Assembly (NCBI GenBank): GCA_900473795.1
Contig: UCMT01000024.1
Location: forward strand, 62,001 to 126,000
DNA from: Hyphomicrobiales bacterium
Lineage (GTDB): Bacteria > Pseudomonadota > Alphaproteobacteria > Rhizobiales > Rhizobiaceae
Direction of reading: 5' to 3'
DNA length: 64,000 nucleotides
Position numbers and translations under genes: made by a program. Within the stretch, counting starts at the first letter, position 1. Every line of letters starts with the position of its first letter. Positions 33,757-41,761 of this stretch are shown here, one piece after another. Under the pieces are notes generated by a model. That model was not told the DNA's origin. It ran no database searches and worked only from the letters and a program-made list of their open reading frames with translations.

Positions 33757-35187
33757 GTGTTCGAGAGCTTTGACGCGACGTTGCTCGCCCGTATCCAGTT
33801 TGCCTTCACCGTATCGTTTCACATCATCTTCCCGGCCTTCTCCATCGGCCTGGCGAGCTATCTCGCTGTGCTCGAAGCGCTGTGGCTGTGGAAGAAGGAT
33901 CAGGTCTACATGGACCTGTTCAATTTCTGGAAGACGATCTTCGCGGTCGCCTTCGGCATGGGCGTCGTCTCGGGCATCGTCATGTCCTACCAGTTCGGCA
34001 CCAACTGGAGCGTCTTTTCCGACAAGGCAGGGCCGGTCATCGGGCCGCTGATGGGCTACGAGGTGCTGACGGCCTTCTTCCTCGAAGCCGGCTTCCTCGG
34101 CGTGATGCTCTTCGGCCTGCACCGGGTTGGCCCAAGGCTGCATTTCCTCGCAACATTCATGGTCGCTTTCGGCACGCTGATCTCGGCGACCTGGATTCTG
34201 GCCGTGAACTCGTGGATGCAGACGCCCGCCGGCTTTGGCATGAACGAGGCCGGGCAGTTCATTCCGATCGACTGGTGGAAGGTCATCTTCAACCCATCCT
34301 TCCCCTACCGCCTCGTCCATATGGTGCTTGCCGCCTACCTCACCACCGCCTTCGTCGTCGGCGCGGTCGGGGCCTGGCACCTCTTGGAAAACACGGCCCC
34401 CCGCCGCTCGCGCACCATGTTCTCGATGGCCATGTGGATGGCGACAATCGTCGCACCGATCCAGATTCTGGCCGGCGACGCGCATGGCCTCAACACGCTG
34501 GAACACCAGCCCGCCAAGGTGATGGCGATGGAAGGCCACTACCAGAGCCATCCGGAGGGCGCGCCGCTGATCCTGTTCGGCCTGCCCAATTCGACTGAGA
34601 AGCGGGTCGATTATGCGATCGAGATCCCGAAGCTCTCCAGCCTGATCCTGAAACACGACCTGAATGCGCCGCTCGCCGGTCTCGACACCATCCCGGACAA
34701 CCTCCACCCACCAGTCGCCGTGATCTTCTGGTCCTTCCGCGTGATGGTCGGCCTCGGTTTCGCCATGCTCGGCATCGGCCTTTGGAGCCTGTGGTGTCGG
34801 TACAAAGGCACGCTCGACAGCAGCGACTGGCTGCATCGCGCCGCCGTGCTGATGGGCCCTGCCGGTTTCGTTGCCGTGCTCGCCGGCTGGATCACCACCG
34901 AGGTCGGCCGCCAGCCCTATACGATCTACGGCCAGCTGCTGACGGCCAATTCGATCTCGCCGATCGCGGCACCCGCCGTCGCCGCCTCGCTGATCGCCTT
35001 CATCATCGTCTACTTCCTCGTCTTCGGCGCCGGCACCTTCTACATCCTGCGGCTGATGAAGCGCCTGCCGCGCGATCCGATGCCCGATCTCGAAGACGGG
35101 CCGATCAGAACCTCAGGCATCATGCCCGGCCCCGCTGCCGGTGCACATGCTGGAAGTGCACATAGGAGCGCGCATCATGACCATTGA
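33757..35187 (+). CDS. cydA: Cytochrome bd-type quinol oxidase subunit I (CIO type)
   Basis: A 476-residue membrane protein that oxidises ubiquinol and reduces oxygen at hemes b and d. GTG at 33757 is preceded by AAGGA at 7-nt spacing. His22 (SFHIIFPAFS) and His188 (LVHMVLAAY) are the expected heme ligands, and QFGTNWSVFSDKAGPVIGPL is the conserved core. The Q-loop region is short, as in the cyanide-insensitive CioAB group rather than enteric CydAB; cioA would be an equally good name. cydB overlaps its end by 11 nt. This oxidase supports respiration under low oxygen or with cytochrome c oxidase inhibited. Confidence 0.93.
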   Translation: MFESFDATLLARIQFAFTVSFHIIFPAFSIGLASYLAVLEALWLWKKDQVYMDLFNFWKTIFAVAFGMGVVSGIVMSYQFGTNWSVFSDKAGPVIGPLMGYEVLTAFFLEAGFLGVMLFGLHRVGPRLHFLATFMVAFGTLISATWILAVNSWMQTPAGFGMNEAGQFIPIDWWKVIFNPSFPYRLVHMVLAAYLTTAFVVGAVGAWHLLENTAPRRSRTMFSMAMWMATIVAPIQILAGDAHGLNTLEHQPAKVMAMEGHYQSHPEGAPLILFGLPNSTEKRVDYAIEIPKLSSLILKHDLNAPLAGLDTIPDNLHPPVAVIFWSFRVMVGLGFAMLGIGLWSLWCRYKGTLDSSDWLHRAAVLMGPAGFVAVLAGWITTEVGRQPYTIYGQLLTANSISPIAAPAVAASLIAFIIVYFLVFGAGTFYILRLMKRLPRDPMPDLEDGPIRTSGIMPGPAAGAHAGSAHRSAHHDH

Positions 35188-36181
35188 TCTCCCGTTCATC
35201 TGGGCCGCCATCATCGCGTTTGCTGTGCTCGCCTATGTCATCCTCGACGGCTTCGATCTCGGTATCGGCATCCTCTTTCCATTCTTCCCGGAAAAGCGCG
35301 ACCGCGATGTGATGATGAATTCCGTCGCGCCCGTCTGGGATGGCAACGAGACCTGGCTGGTGCTGGGCGGCGGCGGCCTGCTGGCCGTCTTTCCGCTGGC
35401 CTATTCGATCATCCTGCCGGCGCTCTACGCACCGATCATCGCCATGCTGCTCGGCCTGATCTTCCGCGGCGTCGCGTTCGAATATCGCTGGCGCACCAAG
35501 CGCGGTGAGTTCCTGTGGAACTGGGCCTTTGCCGGCGGCTCGGCGCTTGCGGCCTTCTCGCAAGGCATCGCGCTCGGCGCGCTCGTTCAGGGCATCCCGG
35601 TCGTCAACCGCGCCTACGCCGGCAACTGGTGGGACTGGCTGACGCCGTTTTCCATCGCCACAGGCTTCGCCATCCTGATCGGCTACGCCCTGCTCGGCTC
35701 GACATGGCTGATCATGAAGACCACCGGCGCGCTTGCCGAAAAGGCCCGCACCATTGCGCTGCGCACCTGCTTTGCCACCATCGCCGCCATGGGCATCGTC
35801 AGCCTGTGGACGCCTTTCCTCAAGCCGCAATATCTGGAGCGCTGGTTCGGGTGGCCGACAGCCATCTTCAGCGTCATCGTGCCGGTCCTGGTGCTGGGGT
35901 GCTTCGCTCTGCTTGTGACGGGCATCCGCGGCAAGCGTGACACCCAGCCCTTCCTCGCAGCGCTCGGCCTGTTCGTGCTCGGCTACGCCGGCATCGGCAT
36001 CAGCTTCTATCCCTTCATGGTGCCGCCGTCGGTCACCATCTGGGATGCGGCAGCGCCCGATTCGAGCCTTTCCTTCCTGCTCGTCGGTGCCCTCGTGCTC
36101 GTGCCGATCATCCTGATCTACACCGTCTATGCCTATTGGGTCTTCCGCGGAAAGGTCGATCCCGAGGAGGGCTACCATTGA
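35177..36181 (+). CDS. cydB: Cytochrome bd-type quinol oxidase subunit II
   Basis: A 334-residue membrane protein with about eight helices. It contains the hallmark VAPVWDGNETWLVLGGGG near residue 50 and DGFDLGIG in the first helix. The ATG at 35177 is inside the end of cydA, and its stop (TGA) shares one base with the start of the third subunit. It stabilises the heme-binding subunit I. Confidence 0.94.
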   Translation: MTIDLPFIWAAIIAFAVLAYVILDGFDLGIGILFPFFPEKRDRDVMMNSVAPVWDGNETWLVLGGGGLLAVFPLAYSIILPALYAPIIAMLLGLIFRGVAFEYRWRTKRGEFLWNWAFAGGSALAAFSQGIALGALVQGIPVVNRAYAGNWWDWLTPFSIATGFAILIGYALLGSTWLIMKTTGALAEKARTIALRTCFATIAAMGIVSLWTPFLKPQYLERWFGWPTAIFSVIVPVLVLGCFALLVTGIRGKRDTQPFLAALGLFVLGYAGIGISFYPFMVPPSVTIWDAAAPDSSLSFLLVGALVLVPIILIYTVYAYWVFRGKVDPEEGYH

Positions 36182-36294
36182 TGACCGAGAACAGCCTGCC
36201 GAAAAAACTGCTGTGGTTCGTCGGCCTCTGGCTGCTGGGCGTCGCCACGGTCACCATCGTCGGCTTCGCCATCAAACTCTCGCTCGGCGCGTGA
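36181..36294 (+). CDS. Small third subunit of cytochrome bd (DUF2474/CydX-like)
   Basis: A 37-residue frame whose ATG overlaps the cydB stop by one base. After a short polar N-terminus (MTENSLPKK) it is a single membrane helix, LLWFVGLWLLGVATVTIVGF, ending in a basic tail. Single-helix subunits of this size are known to complete bd oxidases (CydX, CydS, DUF2474 proteins). Position, overlap and helix all support it as the third subunit of this oxidase. Confidence 0.85.
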   Translation: MTENSLPKKLLWFVGLWLLGVATVTIVGFAIKLSLGA

Positions 36295-36499
36295 CGCGAC
36301 GCGCGGCGCCGACTGCAAAGCCTCGCTCAAGTTTCCTGCGCTACCTCTAAGTCACACGTCAGCAGGCAATGGCTTCCAGCGGGAGACAGGACCGCACCCT
36401 CCTCCGCGCAGAAGTTACTTGCCTGCTGATGTGACCATTTCCGGATTGGCTGCTCGCGGTGGCCGTCCGGCAAGGACCGCGACAGGCACGAGGCAAGCC

Positions 36500-37627
36500 A
36501 TGACCAAACTCTCGATCTGCATCCCCGTGGAAACCGCCGCGCAGGATGCATTGCCGCTCGTGGCCGCCATTCTGGAAAGCCGTAGCGCGGACATTGAGAT
36601 CGTCCTGGCAAAACCATCGGATATCACGCTCTCCGACGCGCTTCTCGGTGCCGCGTCCAACGATGCACGCGTCAGGATCGCCGACACAGGTCGGGAAACG
36701 ACCCGCCAGTTTCTGTGGCGCCACGCCGTCGCTGCGACGGCGGGCGACTGGGTGACGCTGGTCAATCCCGGCGATATGCTCGAAAGCGACCTGTCCGTCA
36801 TGGTCACCTTTCTCGAAACAAGCTCGCCCGGCACGGATGCTCTTGCCTGGAACGCGTTTCAGATCGATCCTCATGCGGAGCCGGGCAAGGCGAGCTCGGT
36901 CGCGATCCCGGCAAGCTACCACATCAATACCCTCGACAAGACCGCAATGCTGAAGGCTTTCTTCACCTGGGAAGGCAGCCTGAACAGCCCGAAGATGCCA
37001 TTCGGCCTCTATCACGCCGCCATTCGCCGCTCGCTGGTGGATACCATCCTGCAGCAGCCCGAACCGCAGGACTGGTCCACGCCGGTGCCGCAATATGAAT
37101 GGGCCGCAAAAGTCCTGCTGTTTGCCAACGAGCTGGCCTTCAGCGCCCGGCCGATGTCGGTGATCAGCACGACGCCTTTCATTACCCGGTCTCCGCTTCA
37201 TCCATGGAACTTCCCGTTCCATGCCGGCCTTGGTCTCACTGGTGCCGTGGCCGAAGCGCAGTTCCATGTGTTGCGCGAACTCGGCAGCCCGTGGTCCGGA
37301 AGCGGCCAGGCCTTCGTGCGGGCACTGGTGATCGACTGCATGATGGAAACCGACCGGGATTCGTTCAAGAACAAGGGCAATGCCTATTTCGCTGCGCTGA
37401 AGGAGTTCGAGGGCGGCCATCTGGCACCGCTCTTTCGTCCGGAATTCCACGAAGTGCGGGCAAAGGATACACGGCGCGGCCTGCATGACGGCGCGCTGCT
37501 GGTTGACCGCTTCGTCGGCGGAGCCCAGACACCGGCCGAATTCTACGCGATCGCCAAGAAGATGATGGCTCCGGTCGGTCTGATCTGCGGTGGCGTCCTG
37601 TGCGACAAAAACGGCAAGGCTGCATGA
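36500..37627 (+). CDS. GT-A-fold glycosyltransferase-like protein, DxD degenerate
   Basis: A 375-residue protein beginning LSICIPVETAAQ, the first strand of a GT-A fold. It shares layout and a C-terminal motif (GGAQTPAEFYAIAKKMMAP) with the glycosyltransferase at 39976-41187 (GVQTPAELYHFVCQLISP), so the two are paralogues. Where the other has GDDDYVDAD for metal and sugar nucleotide, this one has VNPGDMLESD, so the DxD motif is altered and activity may be lost or metal-independent. The ATG at 36500 is chosen because the family starts there; it overlaps the DegT gene by ATGA. It probably acts on a surface glycan. Confidence 0.75.
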   Translation: MTKLSICIPVETAAQDALPLVAAILESRSADIEIVLAKPSDITLSDALLGAASNDARVRIADTGRETTRQFLWRHAVAATAGDWVTLVNPGDMLESDLSVMVTFLETSSPGTDALAWNAFQIDPHAEPGKASSVAIPASYHINTLDKTAMLKAFFTWEGSLNSPKMPFGLYHAAIRRSLVDTILQQPEPQDWSTPVPQYEWAAKVLLFANELAFSARPMSVISTTPFITRSPLHPWNFPFHAGLGLTGAVAEAQFHVLRELGSPWSGSGQAFVRALVIDCMMETDRDSFKNKGNAYFAALKEFEGGHLAPLFRPEFHEVRAKDTRRGLHDGALLVDRFVGGAQTPAEFYAIAKKMMAPVGLICGGVLCDKNGKAA

Positions 37628-38763
37628 CCGCGAAGAAGCCGAGAATTTGCTACACCAAGCCCTCGATCACCGAGCTTGAGGTTGCCTACGCTGCCGACGC
37701 AGCCGCCAACGGCTGGGGCGAACACTGCTATGACTATATCGTCCGGTTCGAGGATGGCTTTCGCAAGCATCTCGATGTCAGCCATGCGATCGCCACGTCG
37801 AGTTGCACCGGTGCCATGCATATGGGCCTTGCAGCTCTCGGCATCGGCCCGGGCGACGAAGTGATCCTTGCCGATACCAACTGGATCGCCACGGCAGCAC
37901 CCATCGTTCATCTCGGCGCAACGCCGGTTTTCGTCGATATCCTGCCCGACAGCTGGTGCATCGATCCGGCAGATGCCGAACGCCATATCACGGCCAAGAC
38001 CAAGGCGATTATCGCTACCCATATTTACGGCAACCTCTGCGACATGGACCGCCTGCTCGATATCGGCCGCCGCCACGGCATCCCGATTATCGAGGATGCC
38101 GCCGAAGCGATCGGCTCGGTCTGGCACGATCGCCGCGCCGGATCGATGGGCCTATTCGGCACCTTCTCGTTTCACGGCACCAAGACGCTGACAACCGGCG
38201 AAGGCGGCATGTTCGTCACGAGCGATGCCGGTCTCTTCGAAAAGGTCCTGACGCTCAGCAATCACGGCCGGGCACGCAGCCAGATGAAGCAGTTCTGGCC
38301 CGACGATGTCGGCTTCAAGTACAAGATGTCCAACATCCAGGCTGCTCTCGGCTGCGGCCAGCTGGAGCGCATTGAAGACCTCATTGCCCGTAAGCGGGAA
38401 ATCCTGGCAAGCTATGCCGAGAAGCTCGCAGCCTATCGCGGCATCGGCCTGAACCCCGAGGAAGCGGGCACGGTGAACGGCGCCTGGATGCCGACCGCCG
38501 TCTTCGACCGCGACATGGGCATTACCCGCGAAATGCTGCGGCAGGCTTTCCGCGAAGCCGATATCGACGCCCGCGTCTTCTTCCATCCGCTGTCCAGCTT
38601 GCCGATGTTCGCCGAAAAACGCGGCAACCGCCACGCCTGGGACATCCCCGAACGCGCCATCAACCTGCCCAGCTACCACGATATGACCGAGGACGATATC
38701 GGCCGCGTCGCCGCCGTTCTGATAGATGCCGCGAGTGACGCTGCGGTGCAGAGATGCGCATGA
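37624..38763 (+). CDS. DegT/DnrJ/EryC1-family sugar aminotransferase
   Basis: A 379-residue PLP enzyme of the kind that adds an amino group to keto-deoxysugar nucleotides (perosamine synthetase-like). Visible are ATSSCTGAMHMGLAALGI, EDAAEAIGSVW, and the PLP lysine in SFHGTKTLTTGEGGM. It is coupled by ATGA to the glycosyltransferase before it and to the broken acyltransferase gene after it. The likely substrate is the 4-keto sugar made by the RfbG-type dehydratase encoded 6 kb away in the same locus, or a related keto sugar. Confidence 0.88.
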   Translation: MTAKKPRICYTKPSITELEVAYAADAAANGWGEHCYDYIVRFEDGFRKHLDVSHAIATSSCTGAMHMGLAALGIGPGDEVILADTNWIATAAPIVHLGATPVFVDILPDSWCIDPADAERHITAKTKAIIATHIYGNLCDMDRLLDIGRRHGIPIIEDAAEAIGSVWHDRRAGSMGLFGTFSFHGTKTLTTGEGGMFVTSDAGLFEKVLTLSNHGRARSQMKQFWPDDVGFKYKMSNIQAALGCGQLERIEDLIARKREILASYAEKLAAYRGIGLNPEEAGTVNGAWMPTAVFDRDMGITREMLRQAFREADIDARVFFHPLSSLPMFAEKRGNRHAWDIPERAINLPSYHDMTEDDIGRVAAVLIDAASDAAVQRCA

Positions 38764-39006
38764 AGCTTTACTGCCTCGGCGCCTCCAATCCCGTGGCGGT
38801 GCGTCTTATCTCGGCCGTGCAAAAGGTCGATGGAAGCATGGAAATGGCAGGCTTTCTCGACAACGACCCGGACAAAAAGGGGAAGTGTTTTCCACGGCTA
38901 TCCCGTTTTGGGCGGGCTCGATCTCGTTGCCCGTCTTGCCGGCCAAGGGGCGGCCTTCGTCAACCTGATCACCCGCGACGCGATCACGCGCACAATAGAC
39001 GATTGA
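38760..39006 (+). pseudogene. Truncated, frameshifted PglD-like sugar acyltransferase N-domain
   Basis: The frame opens with an ATG overlapping the DegT stop and reads as the N-terminal Rossmann part of PglD-type sugar O-acyltransferases (LYCLGASNPVAVRLI, then GFLDNDPDKKG). A +1 shift around 38874-38891, in an A5G4 or T4 run, then moves the homologous part to the next frame (FHGYPVLGGLDLVARL, then NLITRDAITRTIDD), which stops at 39006. Correcting one base gives 81 residues, far short of the roughly 210 of full PglD, with no left-handed helix domain. It may be a decayed gene, or a stand-alone domain with a sequencing error. Its end overlaps the TTG start of the next gene. Confidence 0.6.
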
Positions 39007-39786
39007 ACAAACAGGAAGTCGCGGACAACATCGGCAACGATCCGGATTTCCGGCGCCGTTCGATCGACTGGCTCAACAAGAGCGCCGAGCTTCGCTATTC
39101 CTACAATTTTGCAGCTCTGGGCCGGCCGGTCATTCAATATCCGCAGGATATCGTGGCGATGCAGGAGGTGATCTGGCAGGTGCGTCCTGATCTGATCATC
39201 GAGACCGGGATCGCCCATGGCGGTTCGCTAATCGGTAGCGCCGCTACGCTGGCTTTGCTGGATATGACCAACGCAATCGAACAGGGTGTAAACCTGGACC
39301 CGCGCGCTTCCAGCCGCAAGGTCATCGGTATCGACATCCGGCCGCACAATCGCAAGGCTATCGAGTCCCACCCGATGTCTTCGCGAATCCCAGATGTTTC
39401 AGGGATCGAGCATCGACGGCGCCATCGTCGGCCAGGTTCACGATATCGCGAAATCCTACGGAAAAGTTCTGGTGTGCCTCGATTCCAATCATACGCATGA
39501 GCATGTTCTGGAAGAACTCGAGGCCTATGCCCCGCTCGTGAGCAAGGACAGCTATTGCGTCGTTTTTGACACCGTGATCGACGACAGGCCCGAGAGCGCA
39601 TTTACCGATCGGCCCTGGGGCAAGGGCAACAACGCGAAAACCGCCGTGCATGAATACCTGCGGCGGCTGGCTGACGAGGGACGCACCGCTGTCGACGGCA
39701 CCGCGCTAAACCTTGTGAAGGATAACGCGCTCGAAAACAAAATCTCCATTACCGTCGCTCCCGACGGCTTTCTCTACAGAATTTGA
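39003..39786 (+). pseudogene. Frameshifted CmcI/rhamnosyl O-methyltransferase-family gene
   Basis: From a TTG at 39003 the frame encodes a cephalosporin-hydroxylase-family (CmcI) methyltransferase: IETGIAHGGSLIGSAATL is the SAM-binding strand and GIDIRPHNRKAIESHPM follows. At 39389-39391 (CCC) one extra base shifts the frame; the remainder continues as QMFQGSSIDGAIVG, then VLVCLDSNHTHEHVLEEL, and ends at 39786. Without that base the product would be 260 residues, normal for the family. These enzymes O-methylate sugars or related acceptors. The error may be real or a homopolymer artefact. A very strong hairpin follows. Confidence 0.72.
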
Positions 39787-39807
39787 GGCAAAAAGCGGAA
39801 AGTTCCG

Positions 39808-39847
39808 GCCTTAGCCCGCACGTTCCCTCTGACGTGCGGGCTAAGGC
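39808..39847. terminator. Strong bidirectional hairpin terminator
   Basis: CCTTAGCCCGCACGT (39809-39823) and ACGTGCGGGCTAAGG (39832-39846) are perfectly complementary over 15 bp with an 8-nt loop, extended by one G-C pair. It lies 22 nt after the methyltransferase stop and between convergent genes, so it probably stops transcripts from both sides. The downstream T-run is short (ATTTG). Confidence 0.7.
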
Positions 39848-39975
39848 ATTTGACCTGTCGGACAATGACAAAGAGGGCAAGCCTGCTGACGCCGCCTGCC
39901 TTCTTCCACTGCAATCGCTATAGAAGCGGAACGAAAAATGGCTAGCCTCGGGCCTGCTCGAGCCCGCCGCAAAAA

Positions 39976-41187
39976 TCACGCTCTGAGGCGCGCCGGCCGC
40001 AGAAAGCTGAAGTCCAGCTGATCGGCAGGCGAGATCAACTGGCAGACAAAATGATACAGCTCCGCCGGCGTCTGAACGCCGCCGCTGTTTTCATCGATAA
40101 ACAAGCTCTTGTCGGTGACGCCCATGAAGAATTTCGCTTCTGCTTTAGACACGTATGACGGATTGAAATATTCGAGATATTTGCCGCCGTGCCATTTTTT
40201 CAGCCCTTCGCGATAACCGGCGACCATCATCTCGTAGCTGTGCTCGTCGGCGGCCATGCCGCAATTTATCCCGCAGGCTGCGGCAAAATTCTTCTCCCAA
40301 CCGTCGATCCGATGCCCGTATGTCACCCTGAACCACTGTTGGCATTGGGCAATCGCCGCGGCCAGTCCGAGGACCAAGGGAAATGGGAAGTCCTTCATAT
40401 AGGGGTCTTCATCCATATTTCGCCCCAGATCCTTCATGAACTCGGCATGCGCCTTCTTCATGTCCTCCGGTGTCCTGATGCGCGCGGAATTGCTGTCCGG
40501 GCAGGAGCCGAGAACCGAGAAGGGTCGCTCGACATAGATGATGTTTTCAGCGGTCGTGAGGATCTTGCAGCTGTTCTCGAAATCAACAGTCGGATGCTCG
40601 AAATAGCGCCCCCCGAACTTTTGCTTGATCTTTTCCATCAGAGCGCGCGAAACGGCACCGTGATAGATCGAGAAGGGGCAATTGGGTGTTTCGGCATGTC
40701 GCGTCCAGCCAAAAAACTCTTCGTAAAGCCATTCGCGCTTCATGGTGTGAACGCCGATTCCCAGAGGCACGCAGACATTGCAATGCCGGGGGCGGTTGTT
40801 CGGCCAATTATAGGTCAGGCGGCTCCAGACGAGGACATCGACGGGCGTTTCCGACTGTGTTCTTCCGATCAGATCGGCGACATCTGCGTCTACATAGTCA
40901 TCATCGCCGATGACGCTGACAAATTCGCCAGTCGCGACGTGAAGGCAGCGCTCCCAGTTGTCCACCATCGAAAACACCCGGTCGCCGGACGGCAGGTATT
41001 TGACGCGCGGATCCGCAATCACCTCTTCCATGAAGCTGTTCATGATCGAAGGATCGTCGGAATTGTCGGCGAAGATATATTCGATATCCGTCCTGAGGTT
41101 CATCAGCAGGCTTCTGATGGTTTCCTGGAAATAGCGCTGACGGTTCCGTGAGGGCACACAAATCGTCAGTTTCGGCTGGGCGAACAT
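39976..41187 (-). CDS. GT-A-fold glycosyltransferase
   Basis: A 403-residue glycosyltransferase family A protein with LTICVPSRNRQRYFQETI at the start and a full acidic metal motif (GDDDYVDAD). The start is the ATG at 41187, preceded by GGAG; the longer frame from 41211 has no such site. The C-terminal half differs from standard family 2 enzymes and shares the QTPAELY motif with the paralogue at 36500. It probably transfers a sugar in surface-glycan assembly. It is convergent with the plus-strand group and divergent from the chorismate mutase gene. Confidence 0.82.
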   Translation of the reverse strand: MFAQPKLTICVPSRNRQRYFQETIRSLLMNLRTDIEYIFADNSDDPSIMNSFMEEVIADPRVKYLPSGDRVFSMVDNWERCLHVATGEFVSVIGDDDYVDADVADLIGRTQSETPVDVLVWSRLTYNWPNNRPRHCNVCVPLGIGVHTMKREWLYEEFFGWTRHAETPNCPFSIYHGAVSRALMEKIKQKFGGRYFEHPTVDFENSCKILTTAENIIYVERPFSVLGSCPDSNSARIRTPEDMKKAHAEFMKDLGRNMDEDPYMKDFPFPLVLGLAAAIAQCQQWFRVTYGHRIDGWEKNFAAACGINCGMAADEHSYEMMVAGYREGLKKWHGGKYLEYFNPSYVSKAEAKFFMGVTDKSLFIDENSGGVQTPAELYHFVCQLISPADQLDFSFLRPARLRA

Positions 41188-41359
41188 GAAATTTCTCCGT
41201 TTGCAGCACACTAGAGGCGAGGGCTTTCGCGAGGCTTGCCCGCGACCCTTTGGCCCGGCATCGGGTTTTCAGCTTTTCAGGAGCGGGATGGCTTGATAAG
41301 CAGCGTCGAACACGGCCTGCCGCAAGTGGCCCGCGAGACATGACACCCGGAGACCCCAT

Positions 41360-41665
41360 ATGCAGAAAAGTCCGGCAGACTGCACCTCGATGGCGGATAT
41401 CCGCGCCGAGATCGACCTTCTGGACAAGGCGTTGATGAGCCTGTTTGCCGAGCGTTGGGCTTATATCGACCGGGCGGCGGAGATCAAGAAGCCGGCCGGC
41501 CTGAAGGCAGACATCCCGGCGCGGGTGAATGAGGTTCGGCGCAACGCGCGAAAAAACGCCGAGAAAGCCGGGCTGGACCCGGATTTCTACGAGGATATCT
41601 GGGGGCGGCTTATCCAGCATTCGATCGAGCACGAGCAGGCCGTGCTCGGCGAAATCGAAAAATGA
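41360..41665 (+). CDS. Chorismate mutase (AroQ/PchB-like)
   Basis: A 101-residue all-helical protein of the AroQ fold: IRAEIDLLDKALMSLFAERW (first helix with the conserved Arg and LD), AAEIKKPAG for the active-site Lys, RVNEVRRNARKNAEKAGLD, and a closing helix ending IEHEQ. Size suits a stand-alone chorismate mutase or an isochorismate-pyruvate lyase like PchB. It turns chorismate into prephenate, or isochorismate into salicylate. It is out of place among glycan genes, flanked by a glycosyltransferase and a C-methyltransferase, and no aromatic amino acid genes are near. The biological link is unknown. Confidence 0.85.
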   Translation: MQKSPADCTSMADIRAEIDLLDKALMSLFAERWAYIDRAAEIKKPAGLKADIPARVNEVRRNARKNAEKAGLDPDFYEDIWGRLIQHSIEHEQAVLGEIEK

Positions 41666-41761
41666 AAACCGGCGATCAGCCGATCTTGGCGATCGGCGTA
41701 TCTGCCTTCGTCACCGGCATCTCAACGGCAACCTGAGGCAGGTCGGGGTTCGCTTCCTGCG

